From positions 1 to 64,000 of the IMG/VR virus record IMGVR_UViG_3300026484_000308: a stretch of DNA of 64,000 nt. The stretch is one strand, 5' to 3'. Positions within the stretch are counted from its first letter, which is position 1. Every line of letters begins with the position of its first letter. The stretch comes from a virus. The position numbers and the translations under genes are program-made. The notes under the pieces are model-generated. The model was given only the letters and a program-made list of their open reading frames with translations, had not been told where the DNA came from and searched no databases. Of this stretch, positions 49,501 through 58,524 are shown in pieces.

Positions 49501-50791
49501 CAATCTGTTCCTGGAGATATCTTTCTTCTTCTACCGCTCTATCATTTTCATCAGAAATTTTAGTATCTAAAACTTTTTCAGAATCGCTAGCTCGAACTAT
49601 TTCATCTTCTAATTCTAGCGCAATTTCTTTTTCTCTTTTAGAAGCTCTAGCCGTTTCAATATTAAGTTGATTTTGGATAACATCTTCCGAAGTCTTAGCC
49701 CTAATAATTTCCGATTCTAATCTATCATCTAAATCCTGAACAGCTTTATTATTACTAACTACATAACCAGCAAATGCAGTATCATTTTCTAAATCAACCG
49801 CCTCGATAAAATCAACAATCTCTTTAAAAGAATCTTTATCAGTTGTACTTAAAGCCAACATACTATCAATTCTTTCAGTTTGTGTACTTAATTCATTTTT
49901 TAAAGCAATATCGGAAGCGATTCTAGATTGTTCTTCTTGGGATAGATTAAAAGTTAAAGTATTATTATTTTCAGTAATCTGATCCTGTAAATCTGCCTCG
50001 ACCGCTTTTGCTCTAGAAATTTCATCATTCAAATCGGTGTGAATTTTAGTATCGTTTTCATCTATTTGATCTTGGAGATCTTGTTCCTTTGCTTTCGCTC
50101 TAGAAATTTCCGAATTAAGATTATTTGTAATATTTAATTCTGCGTCTGTAGCTCTAATAATTTCGTTTTTAATACTTGTATTTAAAATACTTTCTTGATT
50201 TTTCGCTCTAGAAATTTCAGTATTTAAATTATCTGTTATTTCTTCTTCGCTTTCTGTAGCACGATTAACTTCTCTAGAAATTAAATCCTTAATATTAGCT
50301 AATTCTGCCTGAACTGTATCTTTATCAGCTTTAGTAAGTTTTAAATTATCAATTTGATCTTGTAAAGAAATTCTTAAAGTGTTGATAGTATCTGTTAAAG
50401 CGGCATTTAAATCATCAATGAGTTTTTGAGCTAAAATTTTATCAATTTTTCTATCATCTAATTCATCTGTAATATTAATAAGTTCATGACGAACTTTTTC
50501 TAAGTTTTCTGCTGATTCAATTTTATCAATTTTCTTTTCATCCAATGTTTCATAATTAGAATCAATCTTGTCGTTAAGATCCGCTAAATCTTTTGCATAC
50601 TCTGATTGAGTAACGAAATCTTTAACAGCCTTTTCAAATTTTTCATCAACATACTCTAAAGTTTCCGTTTGAGTATCAGCAATTTTTTGCTCGAGATCCT
50701 GAACTTCTTTTTCAATAGTTACAAGAACATCTTGTATTTTACCATTTACATATATTGAGTTCTCGACTGCTAATTCTTGTAATAATGACAT
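46505..50791 (-). CDS. Giant repetitive coiled-coil fibre-like protein, 1428 aa
   Basis: Most of the protein consists of short repeats of the form EISRAKxxExxLQDQI. A longer motif of the form DSFKEIVDFIxxxDLEND recurs at least three times, about residues 310, 670 and 1040. Such sequence forms long trimeric or dimeric rods in phage fibres. The last 170 residues (from about LNGKPITDLVLK) are different, beta-like and may be the globular tip. I call it a probable tail fibre or long virion fibre; the exact organelle is unknown. It shares its recurring motif with the 2433-residue protein upstream on the same strand. Confidence 0.7.
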   Translation of the reverse strand: MSLLQELAVENSIYVNGKIQDVLVTIEKEVQDLEQKIADTQTETLEYVDEKFEKAVKDFVTQSEYAKDLADLNDKIDSNYETLDEKKIDKIESAENLEKVRHELINITDELDDRKIDKILAQKLIDDLNAALTDTINTLRISLQDQIDNLKLTKADKDTVQAELANIKDLISREVNRATESEEEITDNLNTEISRAKNQESILNTSIKNEIIRATDAELNITNNLNSEISRAKAKEQDLQDQIDENDTKIHTDLNDEISRAKAVEADLQDQITENNNTLTFNLSQEEQSRIASDIALKNELSTQTERIDSMLALSTTDKDSFKEIVDFIEAVDLENDTAFAGYVVSNNKAVQDLDDRLESEIIRAKTSEDVIQNQLNIETARASKREKEIALELEDEIVRASDSEKVLDTKISDENDRAVEEERYLQEQIDDCNSKHKANYLKLDDRIENEIIRATDSESTIQNSVNIETARASKREKEITIDLENEIQRAKTEENKISDNLDNEIDRAKVKEEYLGSLISQENIRATKEENYINSRVDQEISRAKGVENDLQDQIDVLEEDCITKNDILSVKLDQELLTSRTNENSLREDIINENKRAKEEEIQLNKKIETETTRAILEEQRLQTEINEKHRLCILETDKINTDLTIEKSRIDSILTASTADKTTFTEIVNFVNSINLDSDTHLPALISEIKAIIKDVDNKVILEIARASREEGSIKAELIEKILEIIESISGIDTKVENETTRSKNVEQILENLLTDHGVKLEKTKNDIKDLDVKFERKYKSLDSETIENIEELKSALDLKDVKFSNLLNEKTKNINEIEAKLKADYDFKFDDFGKKHLTLEERLNQTETKLSTTETILDTNTESVLLKLKEAEEKITGLNEKIFELENIDIDEKVKKTDSIKGLKDYLNNLNNDFTYVHRRVKYFDNWLKTDTIEETTNNNEEIAVINTLSNNNKEKLKQVVEDIEAINNSLDSLSAQIAQLSNLEIPEAYNDSEVRSLITKEEERAITKELELEEEVIKVKDQITSIIDGSTMDLNSFAEVIDYINSIDIENKDISDLITANRERLSSLETKTEALTQVLSDLNTIKDTLEDVQSKNINLEQAIAENAASTSALKIDSISRTDVLTDNIVTLTSDLNELDVKLSNLINSGISGNVVEYDDSDIKEKIEKEEKRAIAAEKILDNKIEDEIKRSTDKELELENNFNDILTGRKIVSKASNASTLNGKPITDLVLKTDYVGLAEDGKALDISGNILSLTNSNGFIETVELPIQETSSNSSTNLPELRTEKNTLRSSQYITVKNTDWQNMRSIVLDAGVYNFNISTENYVNNWRTDYTDVDEFIGQALVLPQGDFDSYGSLTKSTYNDEIYKSKDTNMFNLMDCTQDDYNNTSGQIVLKERQEVRIMLRSLIRDKITFLIKTQLYKLK

Positions 50792-50801
50792 ATATTTTCC
50801 T

Positions 50802-51170
50802 TTATTTTAAATTATTTTTAAAATCTTCTATAGTACCAATATAATTTTTAAAATTGGTAATATCAGCCTTTATATTTAGTTTATCTAAATCATTAGCGTC
50901 TTTATATTCTGTATCTCGAACTAAAAAATTTTGAAAATCGACATGAAAGCTATAAACATCCATTTTGATAATATTTAATTTCATCATTAAGTCTTTATAT
51001 ACTTTTCCAACTTTTGAACCTATAAAAGGTAATAATTTATCTTTAGGTACATCATCTGTATATAAAACATCCTCCTCAGAAGTATTAGTAATAATACTTC
51101 TGAGTACATTTTCGTCTTCTTTTACCATTAAATCAATTTGATCTACTGGATCATTAACTGTATCTGCCAT
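50802..51170 (-). CDS. Hypothetical protein between fibre genes, 122 aa
   Basis: An acidic protein of unknown function with a helical C-terminal half. It lies between the two giant fibre-like genes with spacers of 10 and 12 bases, so it might be a connector or chaperone of the fibre. The ribosome binding site is AAGGATAAT. Confidence 0.7.
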   Translation of the reverse strand: MADTVNDPVDQIDLMVKEDENVLRSIITNTSEEDVLYTDDVPKDKLLPFIGSKVGKVYKDLMMKLNIIKMDVYSFHVDFQNFLVRDTEYKDANDLDKLNIKADITNFKNYIGTIEDFKNNLK

Positions 51171-51182
51171 AATTTATTATCC

Positions 51183-54100
51183 TTATAAGTTTTGTAAGAT
51201 GAATGCGTCATCAAATTCGTCAGCACTTCCAAATTTTGGATGAGTCGCTTTATATAAAGTTTCATTAATCGCTTGAACTAAATCATCTTTGTTTTCTGTA
51301 TCAAGATCATCCAAATCTCCAATCTGAGTTTGTAAATCTCTAGTGTTATCTGATAAAGTAGTGTCTAAAGTAATAAGACTATTTTTAACAGACATATTAT
51401 CAATATAATTACTTCCTGTAATAATTAAGTCATTATTATCCTCAAGTCCAATACTAACCCGCATTTGGTTATCATTAAGAATTCTGTCTTGAATTTCATC
51501 ATTAACAACTTCTGTTAAATCTTTAATATCTTTAGTATTTGTATCTATATCTGATCTATTTTGACTAATTTGATCTTGAAGTAATTTTTGAACCGTATCT
51601 ATTTTAAGATTTAATGCTTTAACATCATCAATTCTTTTTTGAATTTCGATATTTAAATCATTAGTTAATTTTTCAATATCTCTTATACGATCCTCGTTAT
51701 TTGCATATACAACTTCATCTAATCTATCTAAACAGCTATAAACTGTATTATTAGTACTTAGATAATGAGCGTTTAACATAGTTACGAATTCACCAAGATT
51801 ATTTAATCCTGTTCCAGCAATAATATTATTTTGAATTTTTAATAAATCACTGTCTGCTTGATTAATATAAGCTACAACTTCTTCAACTGAATTTAAATCA
51901 ACTGAGCTATCTTTTAGAATATCTTCTACTATTAATCTTAAATCTTGAACTTGAGTTTGAAGATTCTCTTCATCATTATTAAGAGATAATAACATATTTT
52001 GAAAATCTTGAACTTTAGTATCTATAATTACAGATTTGTCAGTTAAGTCTTGGCTCAAATTAGCAAATTCTTGTTCTAAGGTACTTGTTTTATCATTAAC
52101 TATTTCCGTAGTACTTGCTAAAATATCAGCAGTTTGATTATTACTAGTAATAATTAATTCATTTAATTTAGAAGTAGTATTGTCAATATCATTTGCATTC
52201 ATTGTTACACTAGATTCAAGTTTAGCAAATTCTACTGTACGTACTTCAACTTCTTTAGATAATTGATAATTAGTATCTTTTAATTTAAGATCCAATGTAT
52301 CTACTATATTTTTGAAGTCTCCTATTTTAGTATTAACCATATCGATAATATCATTGGTAATATCTTTTACTAATTTAGTATTTTCTTCTAATCCCAAATC
52401 ATTATCAGAACGCAATTGAATAATTTTAGCTTCTAAATCAAGTTCTTTAGTTTGAGCTCTATTAGATTCCTGAAGTACCACAGTACTAATTCTTGAATCA
52501 ATAGTATTTAATAAACTTTGAGTATCGAATGCATCAAGATTTATTCCATTTCCATCTGTAGAACCATTATAGGAAATTCCAGTAATGTTGCCATTTTCAA
52601 TATCATTTTTAATTTCATTATAAACATCTTGTTGGATATCTAATAATCTATTTAATGATGCTTGGACTGCAGCACTTAAATTATCATAATCTGTTACACC
52701 ATCCCCTAGAATTTCTTGAAATGTGGTCACACGATTATTAATATTTTTAGTAAATGTGTTAATTTCATCGGTATTTGTATTAATAAATGTATTAATAGTA
52801 TTTAACATTGAATCAGTTACAAATGTTCTATTAGTAATTTCTTTATTTAAAGCATTGTTTAAAGTAAGTAATTTATCTAATACCACACTGGCATTTAAAT
52901 CAATATTATTTTGAAGTTCTTTTCTTAAATCAAGAATATCATTTTGACGAGCTTCAGTTTCTCTAATTAATTTAAGATTTAAATTATTATCTTCCGTAAC
53001 TCTAAATGTTTTCTCACTTTGCAATGAAGAATCTATATAATTTTTAATACTGTCATAAAAACCTTGTCTAGCAGTTAATTCATTCTCTAACTTAGAAGTT
53101 AAAGTATCTATTTCTAAATTCGTATTAAATTCGGAATTTTGAATACTTGCTAATAAAGTATTTTTAAGATCATTAAATTTATTAGTATAATCTTCGGTCA
53201 TTGAAGTAATTAAACCAAGGGCTTCTTGTTTAATATTTAAAATTTCTTCTTCTATATAATCTTTATTAAGATCCATATCGGCATTAACTTGAGATATTTT
53301 AAAATTAATATCATCTTTAATATTTCTAATAATATCTGTATTTGGATCAATACTATTTAGAACATCTACGATTTTTTGGAATTCTTCTGTATCTACTAAT
53401 GAACCATCTAAAATACTTTCAACTCTAGAATTTAAATTATCTATTCTAGTGTTTGTAGCATCATCGTTATTATCAACTTTAGTTTCTAATAAATTTATTT
53501 CATTTTGAAGATTTTCATCTTGAACTTGTCTATCTATAACTTCTTGATTAATTAGACCTTTTACTTCATTAATATTATTATTAATTTTTGTACTAGTATC
53601 ATTAATTTTTAAATTAATCGTATCTATTTTAGCATTTTGATCTACAATTGCATCTTGGATAATTACTTCAGAATCATTATTCATATTTTCTATTTTATAA
53701 ACGGCTTCTTGAATATTTTTATTACAAATTGCATATTTTTCTTCAACTGAAACCATAATAGCATCAAAATCAGTTCTAAGGTTATTAATATAATATTTTC
53801 TATCTTTTACTTCTGTAAGTAAATCAGTATTAACTGCTTCTATTAAAGTTCTAATATTGGCAAAGTCGTCATTAAGTGATTTAATAATTAAACCAGTTTG
53901 GGTATTATTATCATTAATTGTATCAATAACTACTTCTTTAAAATTAGAATTTTCTTGAGCAACTTGAACTTTATTAGTTTCAAAATCTTGTACTAACCCT
54001 TTAAAGTCTGCTATTCTTTCACGAATTTCATTATTTAATTGGATGCGAATAAGATTATCTTCACCAGCTCTTGCATTCATTTCATTACTAATTAAAGTAT

Positions 54101-57100
54101 GTAATTCATCAATATTATCATATACGGTTTTACTAAAATTAAGTAAATTTGTATCATTGCTAAAATCTGTACTATTAATTAAATCAACTATTTCTCTAAA
54201 AGAATTTAAATCGTCAGTGCTACCATCAAAAATAGTATTAACTGTTTGAGTTAAAGAATCTACTTGTACTTGAAGTTTAGCGTCTTCTGACGTTCTTTCG
54301 GTTCTTTCAGTATCCAAATTTTTAGTAAAGTTTACAGTCATATTATAATTAGTAGTAATTCTTTCGCTTAAATCGCTATCTGCTTGTAGTCTTTCGTTAG
54401 TTTCTAAATTTAATGCATTTCTTAAATCTTGGTCAGCTGTTGCTCTAGTACTTGTTTCTTGGCTTAATGCTGTTCTTACCTCTTTAATATCATTAATACG
54501 AGTTTGAATTTCAGTATTAATAGTATTTGTAGTATTAGTATTCCAAGTATTTTGCTTAATTTCATTATCCGAAACTACTTTAGATAAATCATTTACCGAA
54601 TTTGTACGATCTTGAATTTCTTGATTAAGAATAATTTTAATACCATCAGTATCTTCAATTCTATCCGAGATTTCTTTATCAATTCTTGCATTTATATTAG
54701 CATCCGATTCTTTAAAAGTTGCTTCAACTGTATTAATTCTATTAGTAAATTTAGCATCTGTTTGAATCATTGCATCACGGACTTCTTTAAATGAATCTAA
54801 ACTTGCATCCGAATCCGCCATAATTTTAGAAATATCGTTAGCATTTTTATTAGCAAGTGCTTCTAATTCGATATCCTTAGTAACTGATCTATTAATTTCA
54901 TCATTAATAATAGTTTCTAAAATACTATCTTGAGCTTTTCTATCTGTAGTTTCATTAGTAATAAGAGTTAAATTACTTCTGTATTCATCTTCTTGTTTTG
55001 TACTAAGATCTGAAATCGTTTTGGTAAATTTTTCTTTTTGTAATTCTGTACTAGCTTCTAAATCATTTAATTCATTTTGTAGATTATTAACTTGAGTAGT
55101 TCTCGTATTAATTTCATTACTTAATTTATTATTTAAAAGAGCATCACCATTTTCTCTATCAACTATTTCTGAATCAATTCTAGCATTTACATCGGAATCT
55201 AATTGTTGGATAGTATTAACATTTTCTACGATTTTACCATCAAGTATTTTATCTTGAGAAATTCTATTTTGAACTTCAGTTTCTAAATTACTAACATCAT
55301 TTGCTATTCTTTGACTTAATTCATCGGTAGTTACTTTAATAGCGCTTGCTAATGTATTATTATCATTTTCGGCTTTAATAATACTATCTGTAATTTTTTG
55401 ACTTAATTCATTGTCACCATCTTGAATTTTAGAATAAATAACATCTAAAGTATTACTATCTTTTGGATAGTTACCAAAGAATTGATCTATAATATTATTG
55501 ATACTAGAAATATCCTGAATCATAGAATCGTGTTCCGAAGCATTTGTAGCTTCAAAAGCTTTTACATAATCCATAGTGTTATCAATATTAATTTGAAGTT
55601 CCGCTTTAGATTCGGCAATAAGATTTAACAACTCTGTTACTTTATTATCAATTTTTAAATTAGTATTATCAATTAATTCGATTACTGTATCAAGGTTTGT
55701 CTGAACAGTTTCAGTTAATGTTTCTAATCTATTTTCTTGAATTTTTAAAAGATCGTTAAAAATAATCTTTTGGTTTTCAATATTTGTATTAATTTCTTGA
55801 ATAGCATTTAATCTATCTTTAACTTCTTGTGTAATTAAGGCCGTTACCTTTTCGATGCTTTCAATGCGTAATTGAGCTTCTGTTTGAATACTTTCGGTAA
55901 GGATATCGTCGGCTTCTAATCTAAATTCGGATTCTTTATTAACTGCATCTAAAATAGTTATTTTAAAATCTTTAATATCTTGGATAAGATCAGTAAACAT
56001 ATTTTCTTTTTCACCAGAAAGTTGGTTCACATAATCAAGTATTTCTTTAAGAGAATCGAATGCTTCTGTACTTCCATCAAGAACTGCTGAAAGTTTATCA
56101 GCTTGAATAGTTATTTGATTTTGAAGATCTTTGGCTTGAGCAATTCTAGTATCAATTTCCTGAACTAGTTTATCATCTAAATTTTTAATAGCTAATGAAC
56201 GAGCCTGAACTTCTTCATTAATATTAGCATTTAATTCAGTTTGAACAGAATCAAAAGTATCTTTAATAGTATTAATTAAAGCAGTATTAGCATTAATATC
56301 TTGAGTAAGGGTATTAGTGGCAGTTTCTAAATTAATTTGTAATTCGTTATCTTTATTTCTTAATTCTTCGGTCAGAACTTTTAATTCAGTACTAGCTTTA
56401 AGAGCGTTATCAATAATTAAACCATAATTGGTATCTACTTTATTTTCAATAAGATTTATTTTAGATGTTTTAATTTCATCCATTTCTAAGAAATCTTTAT
56501 TAAGGTTATTAATAAGAGTTCTTAAATTAGTATCATTTAATGAAATAGTATTTTTAACTTCTGTTAAACCACCTTCCAAAAGGGTTACTCTAAGATCCAA
56601 AGCGTTACATCCAATTTTTAACTGAGTATCTAGATCAGTTAGACCAGAATTTAAAGAATTAAAATTATTAGTAATAATAGTATTAAGATTTTCTAAATTA
56701 GTAACTTCAGTATTGGCACCAGCAGTAATTGCTAAAATTTCATTTTCTAATCGTTGAACATAAGATTCTAAATTAGAAATATTAATTTGGCTAAGATTTA
56801 AAGCACTTTCAGCCGTAGTTACAGCATCTTGTACTTGATTTGAAATTACTAAATTTTTATCATTGATATCTTTAAGAATATTAGCCTTAGTATCCAACAT
56901 TAAAGAATTTAAAGTATTAATAGTATTTATATTATTAGTAATTGATGTTTGTAAAACTGTTATTTGATCTTGAATACTTTCCGATGTAATCGTAGTACTA
57001 TCTGTTTCAGTACTAGCTTCAAGATTAATAATTCTAGTTTCTATTTGGGATATCGATTTATTAATTCCGAATAATTTTTTATTCATGTCTCCAGTTCTTT

Positions 57101-58484
57101 CGTCAAAACTTTGAACAAGATTTTCATAATTACTAGTATTTGCATCTACTGCCGTATCAATTCTAGAAAGTAAATCATTTTTAAGCGAATCCATTTTAGA
57201 AGAATTAGTATTAATTTGTCCATAAATATCAACAAATTTATTAACATTTTCTAAATTCTTAGTTTCCATTTCTAGAATAGCATCTTCTATTCTTGTATCA
57301 AGAGCTTCAAAATTACTAGAGTAATCAATAGCTTCCAAATCCTTAGTAAATTGATTAACAAAATTATTAATTTTAATTTCTAATACATTATTACTATCAA
57401 CTCTATTTTTAGATTCAATTTCAACCATATTAAAAGTTTTAATATAATTATCATTTACTAATTTAATTACATCCGCGAATTTACTTTTAATTTCCTGCTC
57501 TTTAATATTAAAGATACTAATAAAATCATCTAAGTCTGTTCTAAGACCTTGAAGAGTTTCAGAAACCCGAAATTCAATTTTAGAAAGATCATTATTAAGA
57601 TTTTTAACATCTAACTTACGTTCAGTTAATTCATCAATAATTTTTTCTTCATTTGCTTTAATTAATGCTTGGATAGCTTCCAATTGAATATCAATATTTA
57701 TATTTAATTTAGCAAAGTAATTACTAAGAGTAGTTACACTATCAGCAGTTTTCTTATTTTCAATACTTAAAGAATTGATAATATTTAAATTTTCATCCGT
57801 TCCAAGATTAGTAATTTCAGATATAATATTTAATTTAGTATCCAGTTCGGCTCTATTAAGTACCAAATAAGATAATTTAGTTTCTTGTAATAAAAGATCT
57901 GATTTAATATCAGTAATAATATTAAGCAATTGTGTAAAAGTGCTATTAATTTTAATTTCGGAAGCAGTTTTTAAATTACTAATATTAGTCTCTACTGCAC
58001 TAGTACTTGCTTTAGTATTTACTCGAGTTTGTAAATCAGAATTTACATTTTCTATTTTGGAATCGAGTAATTGGATATTACTATCAGCTAACTTTCTATC
58101 ATTTTCAATAGTTACTCTAAGATCGTTTTGATCATTTTCAATAAGAGCTTTATTAATTATATTAATACTATTTTGAATATTTGCTAAAGTAGTGTCAAAT
58201 TTTGTACTAGTTTCCTGTAAAAGAAAACTTTGATTTTGAGTTTCATTTTCTAAAAACGAAATTTTAGTTTGAGCATTATTTACAGAAGTAATACAATCGT
58301 CACCGCATGGGTTACACTCATGGGTATTTTTTATTTGATATTCCTCTCGTTCTGGTACCCATTCTGGTACCCATTCTGGTACCCGTTCTGGTGCTCGTTC
58401 TACGGTTTGAACTCCAGATTTACCAAAAGTTTGAATATTACTTGTTTTATATGTTTTTATTTCCGACATAGCAAAATTATGCAT
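51183..58484 (-). CDS. Giant coiled-coil fibre-like protein, 2433 aa
   Basis: This is the largest gene of the window. Residues 1-75 are special: a Val-Pro-Glu-Trp tandem repeat (ERVPEWVPEWVPERE) and a cysteine cluster (CNPCGDDC), possibly the virion attachment end. Nearly everything after is coiled coil with Asp, Asn, Ile, Leu and Thr. A motif of the form ILDGSTxDLxSFxEIVDxINS recurs at intervals (four clear copies), as in the 1428-residue protein. The C-terminal segment ends KFGSADEFDDAFILQNL. No tape-measure-like hydrophobic region was noticed, so fibre is preferred over tape measure. The ATG follows AAGGACCTAAT. Confidence 0.7.
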   Translation of the reverse strand: MHNFAMSEIKTYKTSNIQTFGKSGVQTVERAPERVPEWVPEWVPEREEYQIKNTHECNPCGDDCITSVNNAQTKISFLENETQNQSFLLQETSTKFDTTLANIQNSINIINKALIENDQNDLRVTIENDRKLADSNIQLLDSKIENVNSDLQTRVNTKASTSAVETNISNLKTASEIKINSTFTQLLNIITDIKSDLLLQETKLSYLVLNRAELDTKLNIISEITNLGTDENLNIINSLSIENKKTADSVTTLSNYFAKLNINIDIQLEAIQALIKANEEKIIDELTERKLDVKNLNNDLSKIEFRVSETLQGLRTDLDDFISIFNIKEQEIKSKFADVIKLVNDNYIKTFNMVEIESKNRVDSNNVLEIKINNFVNQFTKDLEAIDYSSNFEALDTRIEDAILEMETKNLENVNKFVDIYGQINTNSSKMDSLKNDLLSRIDTAVDANTSNYENLVQSFDERTGDMNKKLFGINKSISQIETRIINLEASTETDSTTITSESIQDQITVLQTSITNNINTINTLNSLMLDTKANILKDINDKNLVISNQVQDAVTTAESALNLSQINISNLESYVQRLENEILAITAGANTEVTNLENLNTIITNNFNSLNSGLTDLDTQLKIGCNALDLRVTLLEGGLTEVKNTISLNDTNLRTLINNLNKDFLEMDEIKTSKINLIENKVDTNYGLIIDNALKASTELKVLTEELRNKDNELQINLETATNTLTQDINANTALINTIKDTFDSVQTELNANINEEVQARSLAIKNLDDKLVQEIDTRIAQAKDLQNQITIQADKLSAVLDGSTEAFDSLKEILDYVNQLSGEKENMFTDLIQDIKDFKITILDAVNKESEFRLEADDILTESIQTEAQLRIESIEKVTALITQEVKDRLNAIQEINTNIENQKIIFNDLLKIQENRLETLTETVQTNLDTVIELIDNTNLKIDNKVTELLNLIAESKAELQINIDNTMDYVKAFEATNASEHDSMIQDISSINNIIDQFFGNYPKDSNTLDVIYSKIQDGDNELSQKITDSIIKAENDNNTLASAIKVTTDELSQRIANDVSNLETEVQNRISQDKILDGKIVENVNTIQQLDSDVNARIDSEIVDRENGDALLNNKLSNEINTRTTQVNNLQNELNDLEASTELQKEKFTKTISDLSTKQEDEYRSNLTLITNETTDRKAQDSILETIINDEINRSVTKDIELEALANKNANDISKIMADSDASLDSFKEVRDAMIQTDAKFTNRINTVEATFKESDANINARIDKEISDRIEDTDGIKIILNQEIQDRTNSVNDLSKVVSDNEIKQNTWNTNTTNTINTEIQTRINDIKEVRTALSQETSTRATADQDLRNALNLETNERLQADSDLSERITTNYNMTVNFTKNLDTERTERTSEDAKLQVQVDSLTQTVNTIFDGSTDDLNSFREIVDLINSTDFSNDTNLLNFSKTVYDNIDELHTLISNEMNARAGEDNLIRIQLNNEIRERIADFKGLVQDFETNKVQVAQENSNFKEVVIDTINDNNTQTGLIIKSLNDDFANIRTLIEAVNTDLLTEVKDRKYYINNLRTDFDAIMVSVEEKYAICNKNIQEAVYKIENMNNDSEVIIQDAIVDQNAKIDTINLKINDTSTKINNNINEVKGLINQEVIDRQVQDENLQNEINLLETKVDNNDDATNTRIDNLNSRVESILDGSLVDTEEFQKIVDVLNSIDPNTDIIRNIKDDINFKISQVNADMDLNKDYIEEEILNIKQEALGLITSMTEDYTNKFNDLKNTLLASIQNSEFNTNLEIDTLTSKLENELTARQGFYDSIKNYIDSSLQSEKTFRVTEDNNLNLKLIRETEARQNDILDLRKELQNNIDLNASVVLDKLLTLNNALNKEITNRTFVTDSMLNTINTFINTNTDEINTFTKNINNRVTTFQEILGDGVTDYDNLSAAVQASLNRLLDIQQDVYNEIKNDIENGNITGISYNGSTDGNGINLDAFDTQSLLNTIDSRISTVVLQESNRAQTKELDLEAKIIQLRSDNDLGLEENTKLVKDITNDIIDMVNTKIGDFKNIVDTLDLKLKDTNYQLSKEVEVRTVEFAKLESSVTMNANDIDNTTSKLNELIITSNNQTADILASTTEIVNDKTSTLEQEFANLSQDLTDKSVIIDTKVQDFQNMLLSLNNDEENLQTQVQDLRLIVEDILKDSSVDLNSVEEVVAYINQADSDLLKIQNNIIAGTGLNNLGEFVTMLNAHYLSTNNTVYSCLDRLDEVVYANNEDRIRDIEKLTNDLNIEIQKRIDDVKALNLKIDTVQKLLQDQISQNRSDIDTNTKDIKDLTEVVNDEIQDRILNDNQMRVSIGLEDNNDLIITGSNYIDNMSVKNSLITLDTTLSDNTRDLQTQIGDLDDLDTENKDDLVQAINETLYKATHPKFGSADEFDDAFILQNL

Positions 58485-58524
58485 ATTAGGTCCTTATTTT
58501 TAATTATTTATTTGTTGAATCATT

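Noticed and set aside
46505-58484. Several plus-strand frames of 60-124 codons opposite the fibre genes
   Set aside because: They run antisense to long repetitive genes, have no ribosome binding sites and hydrophobic, low-complexity products; they are shadows.
51183-58484. Tape measure protein
   Set aside because: Length would fit, but the whole chain is polar coiled coil with fibre-type recurring motifs, and no hydrophobic membrane-like stretch was noticed.
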